Assembly: GCF_048060095.1 (NCBI RefSeq)
Contig: NZ_JBLUOA010000001.1
Span: 558,001-622,000 of the forward strand
Source: JBLUOA01 sp048060095
Lineage (GTDB): Bacteria; Pseudomonadota; Alphaproteobacteria; Rhodobacterales; Rhodobacteraceae
DNA length: 64,000 nucleotides
Reading direction: 5' to 3'
The position numbers were made by a program, and so were the translations under genes. How positions within the stretch are numbered: position 1 is the first letter of the stretch; every line of letters begins with the position of its first letter. Positions 18,369 to 27,910 of this stretch are shown here, one piece after another. The notes below the pieces were generated by a model, which did no database searches, was not told the DNA's origin, and saw nothing but the letters and a program-made list of their open reading frames with translations.

Positions 18369-19196
18369 ATGATGCGCTTATTCGCTTTCCTGACCGTCGC
18401 GGCGTTGGCATTGCCCGTCGCGGCCCCGGCCCAGAACCGGGATGAAACGCTGGCCGATATCCGGCAGGAGCTGTCGGTGCTTTACGTCGAGGTGCAGCGC
18501 CTGAAGCGGGAGCTGTCGACGACCGGTGCGCCCACCACCACGGTCGGCGGCGACACTCCGTTGCAGCGCATTGACGCGATCGAGGCTGAGTTGCAGCGCC
18601 TGACCTCAAAATCCGAGGAGCTTGAGTTCAAGATCAATCAGGTCGTGAATGTCGGCACCAACCAGATCGGCGATCTGGAGTTTCGGCTGTGTGAGCTTGA
18701 GGAAGGTTGCGATATCGGCAGCCTGTCCGAAGGCACGACGCTTGGCAATTTGGACGTGACCGAAGCGCCGGTTACAACCCAGACGACGGTTGATACCGGC
18801 AGCGCGCAGCTTGCGGTGGGAGAGCAATCCGATTTCGATCGTGCGAAAGCCGCGCTTGATGCAGGGGAGTTCCAGACCGCAGCGGATCAATTCGCGACCT
18901 TCACGCAGACCTACACTGGCGGTCCGCTGAGTGCTGAGGCGCATTTCTTTCGCGGCGATGCGTTGGAAAAACTGGGTGATATTCGTCCTGCGGCACGGGC
19001 CTATTTGGATAGCTTTAGCAGTGCGCCGAACGGACCAAAGGCGCCAGACGCGCTTTACAAGGTCGGCACGACGCTTGGCGCGCTTGGCCAGACGGCGGAT
19101 GCCTGTCAAATGTTGCAGCAGGTTGGCATACGCTTCCCGACCGCGAACGCGGCGACCGAGGCGCGAACCTCAATGCAAAATCTGGGCTGTTCGTGA
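18369..19196 (+). CDS. cpoB: Cell division coordinator CpoB (YbgF)
   Basis: Periplasmic partner of the Tol-Pal system that coordinates constriction with peptidoglycan synthesis. The 275-residue protein has a signal peptide (about 1-22), an N-terminal coiled coil (about 25-95, with LSVLYVEVQRLKREL and EAELQRLTSKSEELE) that would trimerise, and C-terminal TPR units (about 155-275, with AKAALDAGEFQTAADQF and DALYKVGTTLGALGQ). It overlaps tilS by 4 bp. Confidence 0.92.
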   Translation: MMRLFAFLTVAALALPVAAPAQNRDETLADIRQELSVLYVEVQRLKRELSTTGAPTTTVGGDTPLQRIDAIEAELQRLTSKSEELEFKINQVVNVGTNQIGDLEFRLCELEEGCDIGSLSEGTTLGNLDVTEAPVTTQTTVDTGSAQLAVGEQSDFDRAKAALDAGEFQTAADQFATFTQTYTGGPLSAEAHFFRGDALEKLGDIRPAARAYLDSFSSAPNGPKAPDALYKVGTTLGALGQTADACQMLQQVGIRFPTANAATEARTSMQNLGCS

Positions 19197-20491
19197 GCGA
19201 AAGCGCACTGGCCGGGATTGTCGGCGGCGCGCTTCACTCAGCCCTCGGACGTAACCCCAAACATATCGGCGTCGCCCTTTCGGGCGGCGGTGATTCGACG
19301 GCGCTGCTGGTCGCACTCCACGATCATTTGGCGGGCCAATGCCCGATTTCGGCAGTGACTGTTGATCATGGCTTGCGGGCCGACGCGGCGGTAGAGGCTG
19401 CGGCAGCCGCTGATTTGTGCGCGTCGCTCGGCGTTTCGCATCGAATTTTGACGCTGGATGGGCTGGAGGATGGCCCGAACCTTCAGGATCGCGCTCGGGC
19501 GCGGCGATACGCGGCGTTGGCGGAGTGGGCACAGGATGTTGGCGTTGATGCGGTGCTGCTGGGGCATACGCGAGATGACGTTGCGGAGGGCTTCTTGCTG
19601 CGCCTGGCGCGGGGATCGGGCGTTGATGGATTGGCTGAGATGTCGGCAGCGCAACAACGCGATGGCGTGCTTTGGCTGCGACCCTTTCTACGCACCGGGC
19701 GTGACGATCTGAGGGCGTATCTGATCGGGCGCGGCATAGCTTGGTCAGACGATCCGTCTAACGACGACGACAGGTTTGACCGCGTCCGAATGCGCAAAGC
19801 GCTGCCGCAACTGGCGGAGCTTGGCCTTACTGTGGATGCGCTGGCCGACACCGCCCGTCATATGCGCCGGGCGCGAGGGGCGCTGGACGCTCAGGTCGTC
19901 GAATGGGGTGAGAAATACGTGCAGTTTGACGCTGGCGAAGTGCGCTTGGCCCATCCCCTGTTGACCGAAGCGTCGTCTGAGATTTCGCTGCGCCTGTTGA
20001 AGGACGCGCTGTGTTGGGTTGCAACCGCACCCTATCCGCCGCGTTTTGATGGGCTGGCGAGGGTTCATGAGGCGGCTGCCAAAGGCGAGAATTCGACGCT
20101 CCACGGCTGTCTGATCTTGTCGGAAACCGGAGCGGCGGGCTTTGACACGATCGTAGCGCGGGAGCCGAAGACGCTGGAAGGCGTCACTGCCGCAACCGAT
20201 CAGCCTTGGGATAAGCGCTGGCGCTTTGACGGGCCGCATGATCCGACGCTTGAAGTTCGTGCATTGGGGGTGGGTGGTTTGACCCAATGCCCGGATTGGC
20301 GAGAGGTCGGCAGACCCCGCCGCCAACTGCTGACATCACCCGCGATTTGGCGGGGTGAATCGCTGATCGCTGCCCCGCTCGCCGGGCTGGAAAACGGCTG
20401 GACCTGCCGGATCGCTGAAACCTTTCTTGACCGCAAACGGGCGGAGTTGGCGTTTGGCCGCCGCCCAACCGGCAATTCGCATGCCGATTAG
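19193..20491 (+). CDS. tilS: tRNA(Ile)-lysidine synthetase TilS
   Basis: Converts C34 of the CAU-anticodon tRNA-Ile to lysidine so that it reads AUA. The 432-residue protein has the PP-loop ATP site LSGGGDSTALLVAL, the downstream motif LLGHTRDDVAEGFLLRLARGSG, and the C-terminal half seen in long TilS forms. The start is a GTG that overlaps the cpoB stop. The tilS-ftsH order is conserved in many alphaproteobacteria. Confidence 0.94.
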   Translation: MSESALAGIVGGALHSALGRNPKHIGVALSGGGDSTALLVALHDHLAGQCPISAVTVDHGLRADAAVEAAAAADLCASLGVSHRILTLDGLEDGPNLQDRARARRYAALAEWAQDVGVDAVLLGHTRDDVAEGFLLRLARGSGVDGLAEMSAAQQRDGVLWLRPFLRTGRDDLRAYLIGRGIAWSDDPSNDDDRFDRVRMRKALPQLAELGLTVDALADTARHMRRARGALDAQVVEWGEKYVQFDAGEVRLAHPLLTEASSEISLRLLKDALCWVATAPYPPRFDGLARVHEAAAKGENSTLHGCLILSETGAAGFDTIVAREPKTLEGVTAATDQPWDKRWRFDGPHDPTLEVRALGVGGLTQCPDWREVGRPRRQLLTSPAIWRGESLIAAPLAGLENGWTCRIAETFLDRKRAELAFGRRPTGNSHAD

Positions 20492-20647
20492 CGCGATTTC
20501 GCCAGTGAAACATGCACGACGCTGATCGCCGCCGTTTTTGCCACAGACCGTTTAACGCATTGAAGGTTGGCCCTCGTATCTCTATTTAAGACAGGTGCGC
20601 CTTTGTGATCATTCACCCGGCCATTCGAAATCTGAGGAGATCCCGCT

Positions 20648-22564
20648 GTGGGCAACGCGCGAAATATCGCTTTTTGGGTCGTTCTGTTCTTACTGATCCT
20701 GGCCTTGTTCAATCTGTTCAGCGGCGGCAATGCCGCGCTGCAAAACCAGACGATGCCGTATTCGGACTTCATCGAACAGGTCGATGACGGGTCGGTGTCG
20801 AAAGTGACGCTGGACGGTGAACGTGTGCTGTTCCGTGGCGCAGACGGGCGCAACTATATGACGATCAAGCCGGAAGACCCGGACCTCGTGAACCGTTTGA
20901 TCGAAAAAGGCATCGATGTTGAGGCTGAACAGCAAGAGCAATCGGGCTTCACTTCGGTCCTGCTGACGTTCCTGCCGTTCCTTCTGCTGATCGGCGTCTG
21001 GATTTACTTCATGAACCGGATGCAAGGTGGCGGCAAAGGTGGCGCAATGGGTTTTGGCAAATCGAAAGCCAAGCTGCTGACCGAACGGTCGGGCCGTGTA
21101 ACTTTTGACGACGTTGCCGGGATCGACGAGGCGAAGGAAGAGCTGGAGGAGATCGTCGAATTCCTCCGTGATCCGCAGAAATTCAGCCGCTTGGGCGGTA
21201 AAATCCCGAAAGGCGCGCTGCTGGTAGGCCCTCCGGGCACCGGTAAGACGCTGCTGGCCCGTGCGATTGCGGGTGAGGCGGGCGTGCCGTTCTTCACCAT
21301 CTCAGGCTCTGACTTTGTTGAAATGTTCGTTGGTGTCGGCGCATCCCGTGTGCGCGACATGTTCGAGCAGGCGAAGAAAAACGCGCCATGTATCGTGTTT
21401 ATTGACGAGATTGACGCAGTTGGCCGCCATCGTGGCGCAGGCTATGGCGGCGGTAACGACGAACGCGAACAGACGCTGAACCAACTTTTGGTCGAAATGG
21501 ACGGGTTTGAATCGAACGAGGGTGTCATCATCCTCGCCGCGACGAACCGCCGTGACGTGCTTGACCCGGCGCTGCTGCGTCCTGGTCGGTTTGACCGTCA
21601 GGTCACCGTGCCGAACCCGGATATCAAGGGCCGCGAAAAAATCCTCGGCGTTCATGCGCGGAAGACTCCGCTTGGCCCGGATGTGGACCTTCGGATTATC
21701 GCCCGCGGGACGCCCGGTTTTTCCGGTGCGGACCTTGCGAACCTCGTGAACGAGGCGGCGCTGATGGCCGCCCGTGTCGGGCGTCGCTTTGTCGTGATGG
21801 AAGACTTCGAGAACGCAAAGGACAAAGTGATGATGGGGGCGGAGCGTCGTTCGATGGTCCTGACGCCTGAGCAAAAGGAAAAGACCGCCTATCACGAGGC
21901 TGGCCATGCGATTGTCGGGTTGTCCCTGCCGAAATGCGACCCCGTCTATAAGGCGACGATTATCCCGCGCGGTGGTGCGCTGGGTATGGTGGTGAGCCTG
22001 CCTGAGATTGACCGTCTGAACTGGCATAAATCGGAATGCGAACAAAAGCTTGCGATGACGATGGCCGGGAAAGCGGCCGAGATTATCAAATACGGCCCGG
22101 ATGAGGTGTCAAACGGCCCCGCCGGGGATATTCAGCAAGCGTCGAGCCTTGCCCGCGCGATGGTTCTGCGTTGGGGCATGTCTGAAAAGGTCGGCAATAT
22201 CGACTACCAACAGGCGCATGAGGGCTACATGGGCAACGGCGCCGGGGGCTTCTCGGTTTCTGCCCACACGAAGGAATTGGTCGAAAGCGAAGTCAAACGC
22301 CTGATCGACGAAGGCTATGCAACGGCCAAGAAAATCCTCGACGAAAAGCATGAGGAGTTTGAACGTCTGGCCCAAGGTTTGCTGGAATACGAAACCCTAA
22401 CCGGCGATGAAATCAAGCGCGTCATTCAAGGTGATCCGCCGAATAAAGACCCGGATGAGGATGACACATCGGATGAGGGCAGCGCCCCGTCTGTCACGGC
22501 AATTCCGAAGACCAAGCCGCGTCCGAAATCCGACGGTGGGCTTGAGCCGGAGCCAACAGGCTAA
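20648..22564 (+). CDS. ftsH: ATP-dependent zinc metalloprotease FtsH
   Basis: Inner-membrane AAA protease for quality control and regulatory proteolysis. The 638-residue protein has two membrane segments (about 7-25 and 101-122) around a periplasmic domain, Walker A GPPGTGKT (194-201), Walker B CIVFIDEID, the second region of homology (LDPALLRPGRFDRQV) and the zinc site HEAGH (416-420). The start is a GTG behind a GAGGAGA site. The C-terminal tail is acidic then basic and low in complexity. Confidence 0.97.
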   Translation: MGNARNIAFWVVLFLLILALFNLFSGGNAALQNQTMPYSDFIEQVDDGSVSKVTLDGERVLFRGADGRNYMTIKPEDPDLVNRLIEKGIDVEAEQQEQSGFTSVLLTFLPFLLLIGVWIYFMNRMQGGGKGGAMGFGKSKAKLLTERSGRVTFDDVAGIDEAKEELEEIVEFLRDPQKFSRLGGKIPKGALLVGPPGTGKTLLARAIAGEAGVPFFTISGSDFVEMFVGVGASRVRDMFEQAKKNAPCIVFIDEIDAVGRHRGAGYGGGNDEREQTLNQLLVEMDGFESNEGVIILAATNRRDVLDPALLRPGRFDRQVTVPNPDIKGREKILGVHARKTPLGPDVDLRIIARGTPGFSGADLANLVNEAALMAARVGRRFVVMEDFENAKDKVMMGAERRSMVLTPEQKEKTAYHEAGHAIVGLSLPKCDPVYKATIIPRGGALGMVVSLPEIDRLNWHKSECEQKLAMTMAGKAAEIIKYGPDEVSNGPAGDIQQASSLARAMVLRWGMSEKVGNIDYQQAHEGYMGNGAGGFSVSAHTKELVESEVKRLIDEGYATAKKILDEKHEEFERLAQGLLEYETLTGDEIKRVIQGDPPNKDPDEDDTSDEGSAPSVTAIPKTKPRPKSDGGLEPEPTG

Positions 22565-22585
22565 CGCCAGCGCATATGAAAACTG

Positions 22586-22613
22586 AAAAGCACCGCCCTC
22601 GCGCGGTGCTTTT
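22586..22613 (+). terminator. Rho-independent terminator of ftsH
   Basis: A stem of 11 bp (22586-22596 with 22603-22613), including AGCACCGC/GCGGTGCT, closes a 6-nt loop and ends in a run of T residues. It starts 22 bp after the ftsH stop and isolates ftsH from fhs. Confidence 0.92.
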
Positions 22614-22773
22614 TTCTTTGGGGTAGCGTCCTCCAACCACTGCTCTTATGGCCTCTGCGACGGTTCCGAGAGTGGATATGTCGGAAATACGCTGATGTTG
22701 AACGGCGCATCCCGATATGCATTGTGCCAAGCAAGGCGATCTGCCGCATCAAATGAACCTCAGGAGGGGCCCC

Positions 22774-24450
22774 ATGTCTTACAAAAGTGACATCGAGATT
22801 GCGCGGGAGGCGAAGAAGCGTCCCATCCAAGAGATTGGGGAAAAGCTTGGCATCGGGTCCGACCACCTGCTGCCCTATGGGCACGACAAGGCCAAAGTCA
22901 GCCAGGAGTTCATCAACGGCGTTCAGAAGAACGAAAACGGTCGCCTGATCCTCGTGACCGCGATCAACCCGACGCCGGCTGGCGAAGGTAAGACGACAAC
23001 GACGGTTGGTCTGGGTGACGGTCTGAACCGGATCGGCAAGAAGGCCGCAGTTTGCATCCGCGAAGCATCGCTTGGCCCGTGTTTCGGGATGAAGGGCGGG
23101 GCCGCCGGGGGCGGCTATGCGCAAGTCGTTCCGATGGAAGAGATGAACCTGCACTTCACCGGTGACTTCCACGCGATTACCAGCGCTCACAACCTGCTGG
23201 CGGCGATGATCGACAACCACATCTACTGGGGTAATGAGCTTGAGATCGACACCCGCCGGGTCGTCTGGCGCCGGGTGATGGATATGAATGACCGCGCCCT
23301 GCGCCAAATCACGGCGAGCCTTGGGGGCATCCCAAACGGCTTCCCGCGCGAGGCTGGTTTTGACATCACCGTCGCGTCCGAGGTTATGGCGATCCTGTGC
23401 CTCGCCACCAGCCTTGAAGACCTGCAAAAGCGTCTGGGCGACATCATCGTGGCCTACCGCCGCGACCGAAGCCCGGTCTACGCCCGCGACATCAAGGCCG
23501 ACGGCGCGATGACCGTGTTGCTGAAAGACGCGATGCAGCCGAACCTTGTTCAGACGCTGGAAAACAACCCGGCATTCGTCCATGGCGGCCCGTTCGCCAA
23601 TATCGCGCATGGCTGTAATTCGGTCATCGCTACCACAACCGCGCTGAAGATTGCGGACTATGTCGTGACCGAGGCTGGCTTTGGCGCCGATCTCGGGGCG
23701 GAAAAGTTCATGAACATCAAATGCCGTAAAGCGGGTCTTGCCCCCAGCGTCGTCGTGCTGGTCGCGACGGTGCGGGCGATGAAGATGAACGGCGGCGTTG
23801 CAAAGGCCGATCTGGGGGACGAAAACGTCGACGCGGTCAAAGCGGGCTGCGCAAACCTTGGCCGCCACATCGAAAACGTCAAAAGCTTCGGTGTGCCGGT
23901 TGTTGTCGCGATCAACCACTTCGTGACCGACACGGATGCAGAGATTGAGGCTGTGAAAGAATACGTCGCGGCACAAGGCTCAGAAGCGATCCTGAGCCAG
24001 CATTGGGAGTTTGGGTCAAAAGGCTCAGAAGAGCTCGCCAAGCGCGTGGCCGAGATTGCGGATGCCGACATGGCCAACTTCGCACCGATCTACCCCGACG
24101 ATATGGGCCTGTTCGCCAAGATCGAAACCATTGCCAAACGCATCTACCGCGCGGACGAGGTTTTGGCCGACCAGAAAATCCGCAATCAGCTGAAGGATTG
24201 GGAGGCCGCGGGCTATGGCGATCTGCCGGTCTGTATGGCGAAGACTCAATACAGCTTCTCGACCGATCCGAATCTGCGTGGCGCGCCGACCGGTCACTCT
24301 CTTCCTGTGCGTGAGGTTCGTCTGTCCGCCGGTGCAGGCTTTATCGTCGTGATCTGCGGGGAAATCATGACCATGCCGGGCTTGCCGCGCGTGCCCTCGG
24401 CTGAGGCGATCATGCTGAACGACGAAGGTCAGATCGAGGGGTTGTTCTGA
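22774..24450 (+). CDS. fhs: Formate--tetrahydrofolate ligase
   Basis: ATP-dependent formation of 10-formyl-THF from formate, linking formate to one-carbon metabolism. The 558-residue protein has the ATP loop PTPAGEGKTTTTVGLGDGL (about residues 66-84), FGMKGGAAGGGYAQV and the MPGLPRVPSAE C-terminal signature. The start ATG at 22774 follows CAGGAGGGG; earlier in-frame codons lack a site. Its cluster partner folD supplies the adjoining C1 reactions. A 471-residue antisense frame over this gene is a shadow. Confidence 0.97.
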   Translation: MSYKSDIEIAREAKKRPIQEIGEKLGIGSDHLLPYGHDKAKVSQEFINGVQKNENGRLILVTAINPTPAGEGKTTTTVGLGDGLNRIGKKAAVCIREASLGPCFGMKGGAAGGGYAQVVPMEEMNLHFTGDFHAITSAHNLLAAMIDNHIYWGNELEIDTRRVVWRRVMDMNDRALRQITASLGGIPNGFPREAGFDITVASEVMAILCLATSLEDLQKRLGDIIVAYRRDRSPVYARDIKADGAMTVLLKDAMQPNLVQTLENNPAFVHGGPFANIAHGCNSVIATTTALKIADYVVTEAGFGADLGAEKFMNIKCRKAGLAPSVVVLVATVRAMKMNGGVAKADLGDENVDAVKAGCANLGRHIENVKSFGVPVVVAINHFVTDTDAEIEAVKEYVAAQGSEAILSQHWEFGSKGSEELAKRVAEIADADMANFAPIYPDDMGLFAKIETIAKRIYRADEVLADQKIRNQLKDWEAAGYGDLPVCMAKTQYSFSTDPNLRGAPTGHSLPVREVRLSAGAGFIVVICGEIMTMPGLPRVPSAEAIMLNDEGQIEGLF

Positions 24451-24515
24451 CGCATTCAAATCCTGTGGGTGGTGCGCTATGTCGGGGAAAATTGTCAAAA
24501 TGACGAGGATCACCG

Positions 24516-24836
24516 ATGCGCACCCCCACAGATTGCAAAACGATGGCGGAGTTGCGGGCCGAGATCGATACGCTCGACCGGCGCTTGGTTGGACTACTGG
24601 CGGAGCGGGCCCGCTACATCGACCGCGCGGCGGCGCTTAAACCCGGCGAAGGGTTACCCGCCCGGATTGATACGCGAGTCGAGGCGGTCGTCGCCAATGT
24701 CTGCGATGCGGCGGCTGACACCGGCCTTGATCCCGCATTGGCAGAGCGTTTGTGGCGCGTCCTGATCGACTGGTCCATCGCCCGCGAGGAAGAAACACTA
24801 GGGCCATCCGCGCCCGACCGACTTGAGGAGAGCTGA
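24516..24836 (+). CDS. Chorismate mutase, AroQ type
   Basis: A 106-residue all-helical protein with the AroQ pattern: helix 1 MAELRAEIDTLDRRLVGLLAERARYI with the conserved Arg, a catalytic-type Lys (AALKPGEGLP), and the C-terminal helix LWRVLIDWSIAREEE. It would turn chorismate into prephenate. It lies between fhs and folD, ends directly before the folD start and has no fused dehydratase domain. It could also be a chorismate-mutase-fold lyase, since the family is short and diverse. Confidence 0.82.
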   Translation: MRTPTDCKTMAELRAEIDTLDRRLVGLLAERARYIDRAAALKPGEGLPARIDTRVEAVVANVCDAAADTGLDPALAERLWRVLIDWSIAREEETLGPSAPDRLEES

Positions 24837-25730
24837 ATGTCTGCAACGATTATCGACGGCAAGGCCTTTGCCGCCACGGTGCGCGAGAAGGTCGCGCATC
24901 ACGTGACCCGGCTGAAAGAGGAAAACGGTATCACTCCGGGTTTGGCGGTCGTGCTGGTCGGCGAAGACCCGGCGAGCGAGGTTTATGTCCGCTCCAAAGG
25001 CAAACAGACGGTCGAGGTTGGGATGAAATCAGTGGAGCACAAGCTTGACTCCGACACATCCGAAGCGGACCTGCTGAAGCTGATCGATGATCTAAACAAC
25101 GATCCATCGATCCATGGCATTCTAGTGCAGTTGCCATTGCCGAAGCATCTGAACGAAGACCTTGTCATCAACAGCATTGATCCCGCGAAGGATGTGGACG
25201 GGTTCCATATCTCCAATGTTGGCCTGCTGGGGACGGGGCAGAAAAGCATGGTGCCCTGCACCCCGCTTGGTTGCCTGATGATGCTGCGTGATCACCACGG
25301 CAGCCTGTCCGGCAAAGATGCGGTTGTGATTGGGCGCAGCAATATTGTCGGCAAACCGATGGCGCAGTTGCTGCTGGGCGATAGCTGCACCGTGACGATT
25401 GCGCATAGCCGGACGAAAGATCTGCCCGACGTTGTGCGCCGCGCCGATATCGTCGTGGCCGCCGTGGGTCGCCCGCAAATGGTGCCGGGCGATTGGATCA
25501 AACCGGGCGCGACGGTGATCGACGTGGGCATCAACCGGATTCCGAAAGATGACGGCAAGACCCGGCTGGTCGGCGACGTCGATTATGAAAGCTGCGCCGC
25601 TGTCGCCGGGGCGATCACGCCCGTGCCGGGTGGTGTCGGGCCGATGACCATCGCGTGCCTGCTGGCGAACACCTTGACCGCTGCGTGCCGCGCGAATGGC
25701 CTGACAGAGCCGGAAGGCCTGACCGCCTAA
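24837..25730 (+). CDS. folD: Methylene-THF dehydrogenase / methenyl-THF cyclohydrolase
   Basis: Bifunctional enzyme interconverting methylene-, methenyl- and 10-formyl-THF. The 297-residue protein has the N-terminal catalytic Lys region (YVRSKGKQTVEVGM), the signature HGILVQLPLPKHLNE with DPAKDVDGFH, the NADP site (VVIGRSNIVGKPMAQLL), and the C-terminal PVPGGVGPMTIACLLANT. With fhs it forms a complete formate-to-methylene-THF route. Confidence 0.97.
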   Translation: MSATIIDGKAFAATVREKVAHHVTRLKEENGITPGLAVVLVGEDPASEVYVRSKGKQTVEVGMKSVEHKLDSDTSEADLLKLIDDLNNDPSIHGILVQLPLPKHLNEDLVINSIDPAKDVDGFHISNVGLLGTGQKSMVPCTPLGCLMMLRDHHGSLSGKDAVVIGRSNIVGKPMAQLLLGDSCTVTIAHSRTKDLPDVVRRADIVVAAVGRPQMVPGDWIKPGATVIDVGINRIPKDDGKTRLVGDVDYESCAAVAGAITPVPGGVGPMTIACLLANTLTAACRANGLTEPEGLTA

Positions 25731-25733
25731 CGC

Positions 25734-26537
25734 CTATTTCGGGTCTTTGAAGGTTGGCTGGCGCTTTTCCAACCCGGCGATGACCGCTTCGATCTGATTG
25801 GGGGAGCCGATGAGTGTTTCCTGCACCACCGACTCCCGCATCAGGATTTCGGCGGGATCGGGCATACGCTCCGTCTCAGAGATTAGCGCCTTCGCGGCAC
25901 GGACGGTTTCGGGGCTGCGGGCGGCGATCTGCTCGGCAAGCTTCGCCGCGCGGGCCTGCGGATCATCGTCCAACTCCGTCACGAACCCCCATTCAAGCGC
26001 TTGATGCGCCCCGAACTCCTCTGCCGTGTAGGTCAGGCGGCGAATCACGTCACTGCGGGCAAGGCGTGGCATCAGGACCATACCACCCATGTCGGGGATC
26101 AGGCCCCACTTGCCCTCCATGATCGCAAAGCGGCAATCGGGCGTCGCGATGCGGATGTCAGCGCCAAGCATGATTTGAAACGCGCCACCGAAGGCAAAAC
26201 CGTGAACCGCCGCGATGACCGGGACCGGCAAATCGGACCAGACCATCGCTGCCTGCTGAAAGATATTGGCGGTGCCGTGCGTTCGCGCCGTCACCCCGCC
26301 GGACTTCGCGGCCTCAGCGATGATCGTTTGAAACGCCCCGGTGTCGAGTCCCGCCGAAAACGCCGGGCCGTCACCCTGGAGGATCACCGCGCGGAGCGTT
26401 TTATCCTCCTGCAGGCCCTCACCCGCGGCAACGATCCCTTTGATCATCGAAAGGTCTAGCGCATTCCGCTTGTCTGGGCGAGTCAGGGTGACGGTGGCGA
26501 CTGGCCCCGACCGGGAAATATCTACACGCTCTGACAT
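25734..26537 (-). CDS. Enoyl-CoA hydratase/isomerase family protein
   Basis: Crotonase-fold enzyme, about 267 residues. The start ATG at 26537 (MSERVDISRSG) follows GAGGT; the upstream extension is not conserved-looking. Visible are the oxyanion-hole region DGPAFSAGLD, the second hole IAAVHGFAFGGAFQIMLGADIRIA, and EGKWGLIPDMGGMVLMPRL. The usual catalytic Glu of the hydratase pair is not obvious, and Asp (PDMGG) takes that region, as in some isomerases. Substrate unknown. Confidence 0.87.
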   Translation of the reverse strand: MSERVDISRSGPVATVTLTRPDKRNALDLSMIKGIVAAGEGLQEDKTLRAVILQGDGPAFSAGLDTGAFQTIIAEAAKSGGVTARTHGTANIFQQAAMVWSDLPVPVIAAVHGFAFGGAFQIMLGADIRIATPDCRFAIMEGKWGLIPDMGGMVLMPRLARSDVIRRLTYTAEEFGAHQALEWGFVTELDDDPQARAAKLAEQIAARSPETVRAAKALISETERMPDPAEILMRESVVQETLIGSPNQIEAVIAGLEKRQPTFKDPK

Positions 26538-26611
26538 CTTGACCTCATCCATTGATGGCGGGACCACTCTGCGCCTCGCCTGCCGATCTGCCAAGTCTGC
26601 CGTCACGGCAA

Positions 26612-27058
26612 TCAGCGGGGGCGGGTCGCGACCATCGTGCCGAGCATCACTGCAACATGCGTTCGGTCGGACCCGTCAATCGCGAAGATGTTCGATTCAA
26701 CCGTGATCAGCCGATTGCCGGGTTTCAGAACTTGTCCAACGGCCTCCAACCGCTGTCCTTTGGCAGGTGCGATGAGGTTGATCTTGATCTCAGCCGTCAA
26801 AACTTCGCGGTCTTCGGGCATCAGCGTGAAGGCTGCAAAGCCCGCAGCGCTGTCGCCCAACGCGAAGGTCAAACCGGCATGGGCGAACCCGTGTTGCTGG
26901 CTGAAGCCGGGTTCAATCGGTGCTGAAATCACGCAGCGCCCCGGCGACACGTCATCAAGCATCGCCTTGAAAGTGCGCATTAAACCTTGCGCAGTGAAAT
27001 TTTCGCGGGTGCGGCGTTCGTAGGCCTGCGACTGTGGCTCAAGCTCCATACCCGTCAT
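26612..27058 (-). CDS. Hotdog-fold (PaaI/YigI-like) thioesterase
   Basis: 148-residue protein with the PaaI-type pattern GFSQQHGFAHAGLTFALGDSAAGFAA, in which the acidic residue of the catalytic helix (LGDSA) is kept, followed by the beta-rich half (VLTAEIKINLIAPAKGQRLEA). Such enzymes hydrolyse acyl- or aryl-CoA thioesters. Start uncertain: ATG at 27058 or 27049, or TTG at 27085. It probably pairs with the enoyl-CoA hydratase gene 74 bp downstream. Confidence 0.85.
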   Translation of the reverse strand: MTGMELEPQSQAYERRTRENFTAQGLMRTFKAMLDDVSPGRCVISAPIEPGFSQQHGFAHAGLTFALGDSAAGFAAFTLMPEDREVLTAEIKINLIAPAKGQRLEAVGQVLKPGNRLITVESNIFAIDGSDRTHVAVMLGTMVATRPR

Positions 27059-27164
27059 CTTGCCTTGATTGTTGATTGAGGCCAAGCATATTGAATCCCT
27101 TGAGATTTTGACGCCGGGGCGCTAGGCAAGTTTTGTGTAATTTCGTAAATGGTGTTGTGTCGCC

Positions 27165-27905
27165 GTGACTAAGCCAATGTTTCATTCATCGAATTCGTCA
27201 AAGGTTTATCTGACGATCTGGGCGTTTCTTTCGGTTGTCGCAGCTCTTTCCGGCCCCTTTGGCACCTATCAGCGTTTCGATCCGCTAATGCGGTTTGTGT
27301 TCTGGATGTTGCTTATCGGAATCGCCGTGGGGCTGGTCTGGCTGGCGCGGATCGTGGTGTCAAAACTCTTCGCGGATATCCGGTATCGGGATCACGCGGC
27401 ATTCGCCAGCGTAATGGCGGGTCTGTTGTTCTTGCCGTTCTCAATCGTCCTGCCGCCTATCTTTTACGCCGGGTCAGAGGCGCGGTTTTTGGTGCCGGAG
27501 CTCGTCCTGATTACCGTTTTCGGATCGCTCGTCGGGCACTGGATAGCACACGCGCTGCTGTCGACGGCAAAGGTTGAGGAGTCACAGGTCGAGGTGCCCC
27601 GCATCATGTCGCGTTTGCCAGCGGATAAGCGGGGCGATTTGATCCGAATGACGGTGCGGGATCACTACGTCGATGTGTATACCACGGCTGGGATGCACTC
27701 TCTCCTGATGCGGTTTCGCGACGCGACGCAGGAGGCGGATACCGTCGATGGCTTCTGCGTACACCGGTCGCATTGGGTGACGCGAGCGGCAATTACCGGA
27801 GTTTTGCGGCGAAACGGTCGGGTGTTTTTGAGCCTGACCGACGGGACAGAAGTTCCGGTCAGCCGCAAATACCGCCCGAATGTCGAAGAGGCAGGGCTGC
27901 TCTGA
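27165..27905 (+). CDS. Membrane-bound LytTR-type DNA-binding regulator
   Basis: 246-residue protein. The N-terminal half (about 15-130) has four hydrophobic segments. The C-terminal 95 residues form a LytTR DNA-binding domain (DLIRMTVRDHYVDVYTTAGMHSLLMRFRD, then GFCVHRSHWVTRAAITGVLRRNGRVFLSLTDGTEVPVSRKY). Family members act as transcription factors, here tethered to the membrane without a receiver domain or a cognate kinase next door. Start GTG 27165 or ATG 27177. No target is evident. Confidence 0.85.
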   Translation: MTKPMFHSSNSSKVYLTIWAFLSVVAALSGPFGTYQRFDPLMRFVFWMLLIGIAVGLVWLARIVVSKLFADIRYRDHAAFASVMAGLLFLPFSIVLPPIFYAGSEARFLVPELVLITVFGSLVGHWIAHALLSTAKVEESQVEVPRIMSRLPADKRGDLIRMTVRDHYVDVYTTAGMHSLLMRFRDATQEADTVDGFCVHRSHWVTRAAITGVLRRNGRVFLSLTDGTEVPVSRKYRPNVEEAGLL

Positions 27906-27910
27906 CAGCT

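Noticed and set aside
22561..23976. 471-residue open frame on the minus strand
   Set aside because: Antisense to fhs, whose motifs are complete. The antisense protein is His/Arg/Val-rich with no domain, a high-GC shadow.
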